From the NCBI GenBank assembly GCA_944326265.1, contig CALVDE010000001.1:186001-250000 (forward strand): a DNA stretch of 64,000 nt. The letters run 5' to 3'. The translations under genes were made by a program, and so were the position numbers. The notes below the pieces were generated by a model that ran no database searches, was not told the origin of the DNA, and saw nothing but the letters and a program-made list of their open reading frames with translations. Below, in pieces: positions 27,365 through 35,879 of this stretch (its first letter is position 1; every line of letters begins with the position of its first letter). This stretch comes from an uncultured Bacteroidales bacterium. GTDB taxonomy: Bacteria > Bacteroidota > Bacteroidia > Bacteroidales > UBA932.

Positions 27365-27393
27365 AGGGCGACCCTTCCCGGCCGCCCTTTTTC
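27365..27393 (+). terminator. Terminator of the fimbrial operon
   Basis: Arms AGGGCG (27365-27370) and CGCCCT (27383-27388) with a 12-base loop, then TTTTT. It lies about 60 bases after the last fimbrial stop. Bases 27394-27513 hold nothing I can name. Confidence 0.6.
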
Positions 27394-27513
27394 ATTTCCT
27401 CTATGCGAATCCAGGCACTTTTCCTTGTGCCGGAAGTATAAAAACGTAAATTTTCTCACACGTTTTTTGATTTCCGTTTTTCGGAATGATGCAGTATGTA
27501 GCTTTGCGAAAAG

Positions 27514-27544
27514 TTTGATTTTGTAAACTGATTGATTAACTTTG
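27514..27544 (+). promoter_or_regulatory. Promoter of the toxin-antitoxin remnant
   Basis: TTTG (27514-27517), 19-base spacer, TAACTTTG (27537-27544): a full match to the Bacteroidota consensus. It directs transcription of the broken toxin gene and the antitoxin gene. Confidence 0.65.
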
Positions 27545-27558
27545 CAAAATGGAGTAAG

Positions 27559-27766
27559 ATGGAAGTTGTAAGGAGAGTAAAAGTGTTCAGGTCTTATTAC
27601 AAAGAGTTTTATGTGGCGCAGACAGATGCTGTGAGGGAAAAAATAGATCAGGTGATAGAGTGTGATACTGTTTCATGGATTTCATAAACAGTCGCAGAAG
27701 ACACCGTCTTCCGAGATTAAAAAGGCGAAGCGTATAATGAAAGAATACTTTGATACTAAAAGATAA
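27559..27766 (+). pseudogene. Broken HigB/RelE-like toxin gene
   Basis: The first frame gives 42 residues, MEVVRRVKVFRSYYKEFYVA and on to DQVIE, matching the start of RelE/HigB-type toxins of Bacteroidota. It then runs into TAA at 27685. A second frame from about 27668 gives LFHGFHKQSQKTPSSEIKKA and ends KEYFDTKR at 27764-27766, matching the family C-terminus (LLNGFQKKTQKTP...). The central part, roughly 45 residues that normally carry the catalytic core, is missing and the frame is shifted. So the toxin is dead through an internal deletion. The antitoxin starts 6 bases later. Confidence 0.7.
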
Positions 27767-27772
27767 TTAAAG

Positions 27773-28087
27773 ATGGAAGAAGAGAAAAATAAAGCGATAA
27801 TGAATTGCGGCGATGATTATGATGATATTCTTGACATTCAATATGGCCGGAAGGGCACACCGTCGCGTGACCGATTTGACCGGGAGGCGGAGGCATTTAT
27901 CCTGGCGGAGCGGCTGAAGGAGGAACGCCGTAAGGCCGGTCTGACGCAGGAGCAGCTGGCGGCGAAGATAGGCACGAAGAAGTCCTATATCTCCCGTATC
28001 GAGAACGGGAAGACGGACGTGCAGCTCTCGACTCTCTTCAAGATATTTCAGGGACTGGGCAAGCGGGTCAGCATCACCATACTGTGA
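27773..28087 (+). CDS. higA: XRE-family HTH antitoxin (HigA-like)
   Basis: 104 residues. The C-terminal half is a Cro/C1-type helix-turn-helix: ERRKAGLTQEQLAAKIG, then KKSYISRIENGK. The acidic N-terminus (DDYDDILDIQYGRKGTPSR) is the usual toxin-binding and linker part of this antitoxin family. It lies directly after the broken toxin gene in the toxin-first order typical of higBA. Codon use is intact, so it may persist as a repressor or as an anti-addiction protein against a related toxin elsewhere. Confidence 0.8.
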   Translation: MEEEKNKAIMNCGDDYDDILDIQYGRKGTPSRDRFDREAEAFILAERLKEERRKAGLTQEQLAAKIGTKKSYISRIENGKTDVQLSTLFKIFQGLGKRVSITIL

Positions 28088-28153
28088 GCCGTTTTCCTGC
28101 AAGGACCTGCATCTGGGTATCTCCCGCAGGAGTGTAAATGAAAACGGTCTCAC
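28084..28153. other. Long imperfect fold-back between antitoxin and pyrF
   Basis: GTGAGCCGTTTTC (28084-28096) pairs with GAAAACGGTCTCAC (28140-28153) with a single bulged base; inside, CCTGC and GCAGG can also pair. No T-run follows on either side. It may be a transcription end for the convergent genes or the trace of a small inserted element. Bases 28154-28207 hold nothing else. Confidence 0.4.
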
Positions 28154-28207
28154 GGCGAAGGATATCGTCGGGGACCGGGATGAGGATGTTGCTGTGCCTG
28201 CTCCTGT

Positions 28208-29044
28208 CTACAGCAGGGCCCGCATTTGGGCGGCGAGATCCGCTGCTGCTGCTCCTGCGGCTTCGGCGAAGTCCTCGCCTGAGGAGGCGTAGATGATGCC
28301 CCTGGAGGAGTTGACCAGCAGGCCGCAGTGAGAGTTGAGGCCGTGGCGGGCCACTTCTTCGAGCGAACCGCCCTGGGCACCTACTCCGGGCACCAGCAGG
28401 AAGTGGTCGGGACAGTACCGGCGTATCTCGGCCAGTTTCTCAGGTCTGGTGGCTCCGACGACGAACATCAGCCGCTCGCGGGAGTCCCCGAACTCGGTAT
28501 CCACATTTCTGACGGTATCACGAATCACGCGCTCATACAGAGGCATTCCGTCAGCCAGTGGCAGAGTCTCGAATTCCTCGGCAGACTTGTTTGAGGTCAT
28601 GGCCAGGACTATGCCCCAGCGGCCTGAGTGTCTCAGGAAAGGACGGATGGAGTCGCTTCCCATGTAAGGTGCAAGGGTAACAGCGTCGAAGTCCATGGTC
28701 TCGAAAAAGGCTCTGGCGTACCGGTCGGCGGTGTTGCCGATATCTCCGCGCTTGGCGTCGGCGATGATGAATATGTCGGGATAGTTCGAGCGGATGTAGC
28801 GGACGGTCTCGGCAAGCTGCTGCCAGCCGGCGACACCTTCGGCCTCGTAGAAGGCGATATTCGGCTTGTAGGCGACTGCGTACTCAGCAGTGGCGTCGAT
28901 AATTGCTTTGTTGAAAGCCAGCATGGAAGCGTCTCCGTGACGCTCCCGGACGCAGGCGGGAATTTTATCCGGGTCGGTGTCAAGACCCACGCAGAGGTAT
29001 GAGCCCTTGCGCCGGATATTGTCGTAAAGTTCAGTGTAATTCAT
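28208..29044 (-). CDS. pyrF: Orotidine 5'-phosphate decarboxylase (type 2)
   Basis: 278 residues, the longer subfamily common in Bacteroidota and actinobacteria. CVGLDTDPDKIP opens the barrel and IADAKRGDIGNTA carries the catalytic Asp-Lys-Asp set. MGSDSIRPF and LLVPGVGAQGG are phosphate-binding parts. It makes UMP from orotidylate, the last pyrimidine step. It runs leftward, 72 bases after the M20 dipeptidase start side ends, as the last gene before the accessory region. Confidence 0.93.
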   Translation of the reverse strand: MNYTELYDNIRRKGSYLCVGLDTDPDKIPACVRERHGDASMLAFNKAIIDATAEYAVAYKPNIAFYEAEGVAGWQQLAETVRYIRSNYPDIFIIADAKRGDIGNTADRYARAFFETMDFDAVTLAPYMGSDSIRPFLRHSGRWGIVLAMTSNKSAEEFETLPLADGMPLYERVIRDTVRNVDTEFGDSRERLMFVVGATRPEKLAEIRRYCPDHFLLVPGVGAQGGSLEEVARHGLNSHCGLLVNSSRGIIYASSGEDFAEAAGAAAADLAAQMRALL

Positions 29045-29116
29045 CTTGGTATTGTATTTAAGTCAAGGTGCCGGAAAATCAGCGTCTTCCGGCACCCGTC
29101 AATGATTTGTCAGCTG

Positions 29117-30463
29117 TTAGAAATACTTGTAGAAGAGAGCAATTGACTCCATTCCCTTCTCGAACTGCGACAGCAGGTAGCTCTCGTTGGGCGAGTGAAT
29201 CGTATCCCTCTCGAGTCCGAAGCCTATCAGAAGGGGATCGGCCTTGAGAATCTGCTGCATCTCGGCCAGGATGGGGATTGAGCCGCCGCCGCGGTTGGGA
29301 ACGGGCTCAATGCCATAGACCTCGTATATGGCCCTGGATGCGGCCTGGTAGGCAGGGGATGAGATGGGTATCAGGAAACCGTTGCCGCCGTGGTGGGTAA
29401 TGACCTTCACGCGCACGCCTTTGGGCACGTGGCTCTCGATGTGCTTCGCGAAGAGTTCTGCGATGCGTCTCCAGTCCTGATTGGGTACAAGACGCATGGA
29501 TATCTTGGCGCGGGCGGTGGTGGGGATGACCGTCTTGGCACCCTCACCGGTGAAACCGCCCCAGATACCGTTCACATCCAGGCAGGGCCTGATGCCCGTG
29601 CGCTCCGGAGTGGTGTAGCCCTTCTCTCCGTCCACCTCGGGGATGTCCAGGAACCGCTTGTACTCGTCCAGGTCGAAAGGTGCGCGTCCCAGCAGCTCGC
29701 GGTCAGCCTTGGAGAGCTCCACCACGTCGTCATAGAAGCCGTCGATGGTGATGTGTCCGTCGGCGTCGATGAGGCCGTCCACTATCTTGCAGAGGGCATT
29801 GAGCGGGTTGACCACGGCTCCGCCGTAGTGGCCCGAGTGCAGGTCCTTGTTAGGGCCGGTAACCTCTATCTCCATATAGGTCAGGCCGCGCATGCCGCAG
29901 TTGATTGACGGAACGTCCTCCCCGATCATCGTAGTGTCGGATACGAGCATGATATCGCAGGCGAGCAGGTCCTTATGCTCCTCAGCCCATTTTGCAAGCG
30001 AGGGAGAACCGATCTCCTCCTCTCCTTCGAGTATGAACTTGATGTTGTGCCTCTGAAGTCCGTTGCGCACCAGGTACTCAAATGCCTTGATGTGCATGAA
30101 GGACTGACCCTTGTCATCGTTGGCCCCGCGGGCATAGATGGCTCCGTCGCGGATTTCCGGCTCAAAGGGGGCGGACTTCCACAGCTCGATCGGATCGACC
30201 GGCTGTACGTCGTAATGGCCGTAGACGAGTATGGTCTTCAGCGACGGGTCTATGATCTTCTCGGCATATACTACGGGATGTCCCGTGGTCTCATATACCT
30301 CGGCTCTTTCCGCACCGGCTTCCTTGAGCAGCTCGGTGAGCCTGCGGGCGCAGCGGTACATGTCATCCTTGTGCTCCGGGTCCGAGCTGACGGACGGTAT
30401 CCTGAGCAGGTCAAATAATTCGTTGAGGAATCTTTCCTTGTTGGCCTGATAATAATTTCTCAT
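29117..30463 (-). CDS. M20-family dipeptidase (metallopeptidase)
   Basis: 448 residues from the ATG giving MRNYYQANKERF; the frame extends 40 residues upstream without family similarity and overlaps psd. Metal-binding motifs are GHYDVQPVDPIELW, RGANDDKGQS, EGEEEIGSPSL and the dimerisation-domain HSGHYGG. M20 dipeptidases of this group cleave unblocked dipeptides in the cytoplasm using two zinc ions. The exact peptide preference is not readable. It lies 16 bases after psd in the same direction. Confidence 0.88.
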   Translation of the reverse strand: MRNYYQANKERFLNELFDLLRIPSVSSDPEHKDDMYRCARRLTELLKEAGAERAEVYETTGHPVVYAEKIIDPSLKTILVYGHYDVQPVDPIELWKSAPFEPEIRDGAIYARGANDDKGQSFMHIKAFEYLVRNGLQRHNIKFILEGEEEIGSPSLAKWAEEHKDLLACDIMLVSDTTMIGEDVPSINCGMRGLTYMEIEVTGPNKDLHSGHYGGAVVNPLNALCKIVDGLIDADGHITIDGFYDDVVELSKADRELLGRAPFDLDEYKRFLDIPEVDGEKGYTTPERTGIRPCLDVNGIWGGFTGEGAKTVIPTTARAKISMRLVPNQDWRRIAELFAKHIESHVPKGVRVKVITHHGGNGFLIPISSPAYQAASRAIYEVYGIEPVPNRGGGSIPILAEMQQILKADPLLIGFGLERDTIHSPNESYLLSQFEKGMESIALFYKYF

Positions 30464-30479
30464 GACAGTATGGTGTTTG

Positions 30480-31151
30480 TTAGTTGTTTGTATTCTTTTG
30501 TAGTTCCGCGATGACGGTCTCTGATCCTGTGACCTTGTCTCCGACCTTGACATTGACCTTCGTCCCGAGCGGCAGAAAGACATCGGCCCGCGAGCCGAAC
30601 TTGATGAATCCTATCTGCTCTCCGGCCTTGAAGTGCCTGTCGTATTCGGCGTAGCATACCACGCGGCGGGCGAAGAGACCTGCGATCTGTCGGCACAGCA
30701 CCTCGGTCCCGTCCTCGTTTCTGAATACGATGGTCGTCCTCTCGTTCTTGGTGGAGGACTTGGGATGCCAGGCGGCCAGGTAGCTGCCCCTGTGATAGCG
30801 GAAGAAGGATACGGCTCCCGACACGGGGGCCCAGTTGATATGTACGTTGAAAAATGACATGAACACCGAGATCTGGAGCCGGCGGCCCTGGAAGTACTCG
30901 GGTTCCTCGACCTCCTGGATGATAACGACCTTGCCGTCGGCCGGAGCCGTGATCAGATGAGAGTCTCCGGTCGGTGTTCGCTTAGGGTCGCGGAAGAAGC
31001 ATAGGAAGAATATGGCGAATCCTACGGGAATGAAGGTCAGTATCCAGTACAGCACCGGGGGCGCTCCGAAGTAGAATGACGTGCCTCCCAGTATCAGGGC
31101 AAATACCAGTGACATAATGATGAGCGGCCAGCCTTCCTTGTGAATCTTCAT
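30480..31151 (-). CDS. psd: Phosphatidylserine decarboxylase proenzyme
   Basis: 223 residues, the short Psd form. Two N-terminal membrane helices (about 8-55) precede the catalytic part. Self-cleavage at Gly186-Ser187 in IKFGSRADVFLP would form the pyruvoyl group. HPKSSTKNERT and MSFFNVHINWAP are conserved. The enzyme makes phosphatidylethanolamine. It follows cdsA by 12 bases, and CdsA supplies the CDP-diacylglycerol used upstream in the same lipid pathway. Confidence 0.93.
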   Translation of the reverse strand: MKIHKEGWPLIIMSLVFALILGGTSFYFGAPPVLYWILTFIPVGFAIFFLCFFRDPKRTPTGDSHLITAPADGKVVIIQEVEEPEYFQGRRLQISVFMSFFNVHINWAPVSGAVSFFRYHRGSYLAAWHPKSSTKNERTTIVFRNEDGTEVLCRQIAGLFARRVVCYAEYDRHFKAGEQIGFIKFGSRADVFLPLGTKVNVKVGDKVTGSETVIAELQKNTNN

Positions 31152-31163
31152 ATAGCAGTAAGG

Positions 31164-31991
31164 TTAAAGTCCGGATAATGTGATGTACAGGACCGAGACC
31201 GGAAATGCCAGCAGGGCTCCGTCGAACCGGTCCAGCAGTCCTCCGTGCCCGGGCATGATCCTGCCCGCGTCCTTGACTCCAAAGTTACGCTTTAATTGCG
31301 ACTCTACCAAATCCCCTATCGTGGAGCTGATGTTGACCAACAGGGCCAGGATGAGGCAGTGGTACCACGGATAGTCCACAAGGGAAAAATAACCGGTGCA
31401 CCATCCTGCGGCAAGGGACATGGCCAGCCCTCCGAAATATCCTTCCCAGCTTTTCTTCGGGGAGATGGAGGGAAACAGCTTGTGGCCGTGCTTCTGCCCG
31501 AATGCCATGCCGAAGAGGTAGGCTCCCACGTCCGAGCTCCAGATGATGATCATCACGGCCAGCAGCACCCGTCCGTCGAAGTCTCCGTCAGGAGAGAATA
31601 CTATCAGGCTGGTCAGGGCGAATGGAAGGGCGATGTACACCAATGAGGTCAGGATGAACGGAGTGGTACGGTAGGCATCGCTTTCCTTGCAGAAAAGTAT
31701 GGCAGTGGCAATCAACGTGACCATCACCGGCAGTATCAGCAGCCACTTTCCGTCCAGGCCGAAGCCTGCATGGAAAAAGAAAAGCATGAATGCGAGCAGG
31801 GCGGTGATGACGGCAAGAATACTGGCCGTCTTTTCTTTGGACCCTACGGTGATGTTGAGGTACTCAAGCATGATGATGAATACCGTGATCATGAATATGA
31901 CGCCATATGCGGCCGGATGCCACAGCATGGCCGTCAGGAACAGGGCCAGGAATACGGCTCCGCTAAGCGTTCTTGTCAGCAGATTCTTCAT
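31164..31991 (-). CDS. cdsA: Phosphatidate cytidylyltransferase
   Basis: 275 residues with about seven or eight membrane helices. The family signature is near the C-terminus: SDVGAYLFGMAFGQKHG ... SPKKSWEG and GHGGLLDRFDGAL. It makes CDP-diacylglycerol from phosphatidic acid and CTP. Its first 29 bases overlap the end of ftsH in another frame, so translation is probably coupled. Confidence 0.94.
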   Translation of the reverse strand: MKNLLTRTLSGAVFLALFLTAMLWHPAAYGVIFMITVFIIMLEYLNITVGSKEKTASILAVITALLAFMLFFFHAGFGLDGKWLLILPVMVTLIATAILFCKESDAYRTTPFILTSLVYIALPFALTSLIVFSPDGDFDGRVLLAVMIIIWSSDVGAYLFGMAFGQKHGHKLFPSISPKKSWEGYFGGLAMSLAAGWCTGYFSLVDYPWYHCLILALLVNISSTIGDLVESQLKRNFGVKDAGRIMPGHGGLLDRFDGALLAFPVSVLYITLSGL

Positions 31992-34023
31992 GGGGCTCTA
32001 TGTCTGCGGTGGAAGATGTCGCTTCTGTTCCTTCAGCAGGTGCGGTGGTGGCTATGCTCTGGGGCTTCTGTCCGCCAGGACGCTCTCCGAATATCTTGAC
32101 CAGGTCATCGGTGAAGATGACTTCGCGCTCAAGCAGCATTTCGGCCAGTCTGGTGAAGCCGTCCATATGCTCGCGCAGCACTTTGAGAGCGGTGGCGTGG
32201 GCCTGGTCGATGAATCCCTTGGCCTCTGCGTCAATCAGCTCGGCGGTCTTCTCGCTGTAGGGCTTGCTGAGGTTGTAGCCGGAGTTGCCTGACGAGTCGT
32301 AGAATGAGATGTTGCCCACCTTGTCGCTCATGCCGAAGTAGGTAACCATGGCATAGGCCTGCTTGGTGACTTTCTCGAGGTCGTTCATGGCTCCGGTGGA
32401 TATCTTGCCGTTGATTATCTCTTCGGCGGCGCGGCCTCCGAGAGTGGCGGCCATCTCGTCCATCATCTGCTCTGTGGTGGTTATCTGCCTTTCCTCTGGC
32501 AGGTACCAGGCGGCACCGAGGGCGTTGCCTCTGGGGATGATGGTTACTTTCAGCAGGGGATTGGCGTTGGGCAGCCACCAGCTGACAGTGGCGTGGCCGG
32601 CCTCGTGGTATGCTATGGTACGCTTTTCTGCTGGCGAAATAATCTTGCTGCGTCTTTCCAGACCGCCTACGATGCGGTCGATGGCATCCAGGAAGTCCTG
32701 TCGGTCTACGGCCTTCTTGTTCTTGCGTGCGGCTATCAGGGCCGCCTCGTTGCAGACATTGGCGATGTCAGCGCCCGAGAAGCCGGGGGTCTGCTTGGCC
32801 AGGAACTCCATGTCGAAATTTTCCACCAGCTTGACTTTGCGCAGATGTACCTTGAATATCTCCAGACGCTCGTTCTGCTCTGGCAGGTCCACATGTATCT
32901 GGCGGTCGAAGCGGCCGGCCCTCATGAGAGCCTTGTCAAGGATGTCGGCGCGGTTGGTGGCGGCGAGGATGATGACTCCGGAATTGGTCCCGAAGCCGTC
33001 CATCTCCGTGAGCAGCTGGTTGAGGGTGTTCTCCCTTTCGTCATTGGATGAGAAGCCCACGTTTTTGCTCCTTGCCCGTCCTACGGCGTCTATTTCGTCT
33101 ATGAAGACTATGCAGGGTGCCTTTTCCTTGGCCTGACGGAAGAGGTCGCGCACGCGTGAGGCTCCCACACCGACGAACATCTCCACGAAGTCGGAGCCGC
33201 TGATGGAGAAGAAAGGCACGTTGGCCTCACCGGCAACAGCCTTGGCCAGCAGGGTCTTTCCTGTGCCCGGAGGGCCTACCAGCAGAGCTCCTTTGGGTAT
33301 CTTTCCGCCCAGGGCGGTGTATTTCTGGGGATTCTTCAGGAAGTCGACTATCTCCATCACCTCTACCTTGGCCTCCTCCAGACCTGCGACATCCTTGAAA
33401 GTAACCTTCACATTGTTCTCTTTTTCATAGAGCTTGGCCTGGGACTTGCCGACGTTGAAGATGCCGCCCCCCGGGCCTCCGCCCATGTTCTTCTGCATGG
33501 GCCTGAACATAATGAACCACAGCAGGCCGAAAAGCAGCAGGGGGAAGATGATCCAGTCGAATATCTGCCCGAAGTAATTGTTGCGCTCCTCGGTCGAGAT
33601 GGTAAAACGTTGATCTGGCGGGAGCTGCATTCTGGCCTCCTCAAAACTCTCCTCCGCGTTGAAATTGGAGGATACTATGAAGTAAAAGTGAGGACCTGTC
33701 GCCGGGGTTCTGCCGCCGAAGTACTTGTTGACGTATTTGGGCAGAGAGTCTTTCTTGATGTAGACTTCGGCCCTGTATTCATTAGTCACGTATGTTATGC
33801 GCTCCACGTCCCCGTCCGGAATCATGCTCTCCTTGACAGTCAGCCATTCGGTCTTGACCGGATCTGAGCCGGAGTAGCTCCGCACTATCCAGATCATGGC
33901 GAAGCCGAATATGGCGTAAAGTACCCACATCAGACCACGCATGGACTTGGGAGACTGGGACGGCCTTTTACCTGGGCCGGGTCCGGGGGATCCCGGATTG
34001 TTCCTGTTCTGCTGAGTGCTCAT
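31963..34023 (-). CDS. ftsH: ATP-dependent membrane zinc metalloprotease FtsH
   Basis: 686 residues from the ATG giving MSTQQNRNN, chosen because AAGGA lies just before it and it clears the rsfS stop; an ATG at 34044 would overlap rsfS. Two membrane helices (about 30-50 and 155-175) flank a periplasmic part. Then come Walker A GPPGTGKT, Walker [13 protein letters not shown], the arginine-rich SRH region and the zinc motif HEAGH. FtsH degrades membrane and short-lived proteins. The C-terminal tail is rich in Ala/Thr/Glu. It lies between rsfS and cdsA in one operon. Confidence 0.96.
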   Translation of the reverse strand: MSTQQNRNNPGSPGPGPGKRPSQSPKSMRGLMWVLYAIFGFAMIWIVRSYSGSDPVKTEWLTVKESMIPDGDVERITYVTNEYRAEVYIKKDSLPKYVNKYFGGRTPATGPHFYFIVSSNFNAEESFEEARMQLPPDQRFTISTEERNNYFGQIFDWIIFPLLLFGLLWFIMFRPMQKNMGGGPGGGIFNVGKSQAKLYEKENNVKVTFKDVAGLEEAKVEVMEIVDFLKNPQKYTALGGKIPKGALLVGPPGTGKTLLAKAVAGEANVPFFSISGSDFVEMFVGVGASRVRDLFRQAKEKAPCIVFIDEIDAVGRARSKNVGFSSNDERENTLNQLLTEMDGFGTNSGVIILAATNRADILDKALMRAGRFDRQIHVDLPEQNERLEIFKVHLRKVKLVENFDMEFLAKQTPGFSGADIANVCNEAALIAARKNKKAVDRQDFLDAIDRIVGGLERRSKIISPAEKRTIAYHEAGHATVSWWLPNANPLLKVTIIPRGNALGAAWYLPEERQITTTEQMMDEMAATLGGRAAEEIINGKISTGAMNDLEKVTKQAYAMVTYFGMSDKVGNISFYDSSGNSGYNLSKPYSEKTAELIDAEAKGFIDQAHATALKVLREHMDGFTRLAEMLLEREVIFTDDLVKIFGERPGGQKPQSIATTAPAEGTEATSSTADIEPHEESADKNA

Positions 34024-34030
34024 ATAATCC

Positions 34031-34381
34031 TTATTGTTCGTCATCATTGTAGTCTTTTCTTGCTGCGTCTGCCCAGAGGTCTTCCAGACGGTAAAAATTC
34101 CTGTATTCGGTCTGGAATATGTGGACCACAACATTCAGATAGTCCAGGATGACCCAGAATCCGTTCTCCTTGCCCTGAGCCCGGACTACCTTGCGTCCGC
34201 ATTTCTCAATCATCCTCTCTTCTATATTGTCCGCAATAGCTGCAACCTGTGTGGTTGAGTCCGCGTTGCATATCACGAATGTGTCGGTGATGGCCGTTCC
34301 TATTCCGCTAAGGTCAAGGGCACAGACATTCCGGCCTTTCTTCTCAAGCATTGCTTCTGCTATGATGTCCACTTCTGTCAT
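34031..34381 (-). CDS. rsfS: Ribosome silencing factor RsfS
   Basis: 116 residues of the Iojap/RsfS family: DLSGIGTAITDTFVICNADS, then GFWVILDYLNVVVHIFQTEYRNFYRLEDLW. It binds L14 and prevents joining of ribosomal subunits during starvation. It is first in the leftward rsfS-ftsH-cdsA-psd group, and divergent from birA across a 60-base gap. Confidence 0.95.
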   Translation of the reverse strand: MTEVDIIAEAMLEKKGRNVCALDLSGIGTAITDTFVICNADSTTQVAAIADNIEERMIEKCGRKVVRAQGKENGFWVILDYLNVVVHIFQTEYRNFYRLEDLWADAARKDYNDDEQ

Positions 34382-34390
34382 AAAAAGTTA

Positions 34391-34411
34391 TAATTTTGCC
34401 GCGCAAATATA
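34391..34411. promoter_or_regulatory. Divergent -7 boxes for birA and rsfS
   Basis: TAATTTTG at 34391-34398 on the plus strand faces birA. TATATTTG at 34404-34411 on the minus strand faces rsfS. I could not find good -33 boxes for either. Confidence 0.4.
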
Positions 34412-34441
34412 CTTATCTTTATCTTATATAAAAATTATGCC

Positions 34442-35212
34442 ATGGAAATACGTTGGCTGAAAATGACAGATTCCACCAATATGGAGGCATGGAGGAACAA
34501 GGACACCTCTCCGGAAGGAACGGTATGGTGCGCTTCGTATCAGACCCAGGGCCGTGGACAGCGCGGAACCAGGTGGGAGAGTGCCGGGGACATGAACCTT
34601 ACCTTCTCTGTGCTGTTCAGACCTGAACGGCTCAGGGCCGCGGATCAGCAGATCATATCGCAGATATGCTCGGTGGGCGTGGCGGCTTACCTGGAGGACA
34701 AGGGACTGGATGCCAGGATAAAGTGGCCCAATGATATCTACATCGGGGACAGAAAGATTTGCGGGATGCTGATAGAGAATACATTGAAGGATGACACTCT
34801 GGCAGTCAGCATAGCCGGCATAGGGCTTAATGTCAATCAGAGGACTTTTCCACCGGAACTGCCCAATCCGGTATCTGTAGTCTCCTGTCTGGAGGCAGCA
34901 GGAAACGGACCGGCGGAGGATCTGGATCTCAGACAGGAACTGCCTCTGGTCGTAGATCATATCTGGAGTCTTTACGGAAGACTGGACAGGGACGGAACTG
35001 TCCCGGGTCTTGAGGAGGAGTATCTTTCGCGGCTGTATCTTCTGGGCGAGGACGCATGGTTTGAGGAGACGGAGTATTTTACGGGCGGAGCTCCCCGCCG
35101 TTTCAGGGGGCGTATCGTCGGAGTGGAGAAGCAGACCGCCCGTCTCCTTGTCGAGAAGGAAGACGGGCGGATAAGCCGTTATTATTTCAAGGAAATCAAA
35201 TATATCCTATAG
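34442..35212 (+). CDS. birA: Biotin--[acetyl-CoA-carboxylase] ligase
   Basis: 256 residues, catalytic and C-terminal domains only, without the N-terminal HTH of repressor-type BirA. Key parts: TDSTNMEAW, the biotin/ATP loop GRGQRGTRWESAG, KWPNDIYIGDRKICGMLIE, and a C-terminal SH3-like region (RFRGRIVGVEKQTARLLVEKE). It attaches biotin to carboxylase carrier domains. It is the only rightward gene in this neighbourhood and its last six bases overlap rpe tail to tail. Confidence 0.92.
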   Translation: MEIRWLKMTDSTNMEAWRNKDTSPEGTVWCASYQTQGRGQRGTRWESAGDMNLTFSVLFRPERLRAADQQIISQICSVGVAAYLEDKGLDARIKWPNDIYIGDRKICGMLIENTLKDDTLAVSIAGIGLNVNQRTFPPELPNPVSVVSCLEAAGNGPAEDLDLRQELPLVVDHIWSLYGRLDRDGTVPGLEEEYLSRLYLLGEDAWFEETEYFTGGAPRRFRGRIVGVEKQTARLLVEKEDGRISRYYFKEIKYIL

Positions 35213-35869
35213 GGACTTGAACAGTTCCACCGTGGCGACGGGGTCCTCGGAGGCGAAGACTGCGTTGCCGGTCACCACTACATCGGCTCCGGCATCACGC
35301 AGGGCACCGGCATTGGTCAGGTTGACTCCTCCGTCCACTTCTATCAGGGCATGTGAGCCCAGGCGCAGGAGCAGTTCCTTGGTCTCGGCGACCTTGCGGT
35401 AGGTGCTCTCGATGAAGGACTGGCCTCCGAATCCGGGATTGACCGACATCAGGACGACCATGTCGCAGAACTCCGCGATGTACTCGAGGGAAGACACGGG
35501 AGTGTGCGGATTGAGCACAACACCGGCCTTCATGCCGTTGGCGCGGATGTTCTGCAGACTGCGGTGCAGATGTGTGCAGGCCTCGTAGTGTACGGTGACG
35601 TACTCGGGCTCTGCATCGCGCAGTACTCCGATGTAGCGGTCGGGATCTACTATCATAAGGTGTATGTCCAGGGGTTTCGCAGCTCTTTTCGCTATGTTGC
35701 GGATGACCGGAAAACCGAAGGATATGTTGGGTACGAATACTCCGTCCATCACATCCAGATGGATGTAGTCGCACTGGGAGGAGTTGAGAATGCCGATGGT
35801 ATCGCCCAGACGGGTGAAGTCCGAGGTGAGTATCGACGGGGATATCTTGAGGTGGCGTTTCTCAGTCAT
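35207..35869 (-). CDS. rpe: Ribulose-phosphate 3-epimerase
   Basis: 220 residues, TIM barrel. SPSILTSDFTRLG opens the protein; HLDVMDGVFVPNISFG, MSVNPGFGGQSF and EVDGGVN carry the catalytic aspartates, histidines and phosphate site. It interconverts ribulose and xylulose 5-phosphates. The stop codon lies in CTATAG, the same palindrome that ends birA. It follows pepD by 10 bases. Confidence 0.95.
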   Translation of the reverse strand: MTEKRHLKISPSILTSDFTRLGDTIGILNSSQCDYIHLDVMDGVFVPNISFGFPVIRNIAKRAAKPLDIHLMIVDPDRYIGVLRDAEPEYVTVHYEACTHLHRSLQNIRANGMKAGVVLNPHTPVSSLEYIAEFCDMVVLMSVNPGFGGQSFIESTYRKVAETKELLLRLGSHALIEVDGGVNLTNAGALRDAGADVVVTGNAVFASEDPVATVELFKSL

Positions 35870-35879
35870 GGTGTCCTGG

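Noticed and set aside
28150-28380. Pro/Ser/Gln-rich minus-strand frame at the end of pyrF
   Set aside because: Out-of-frame shadow of pyrF.
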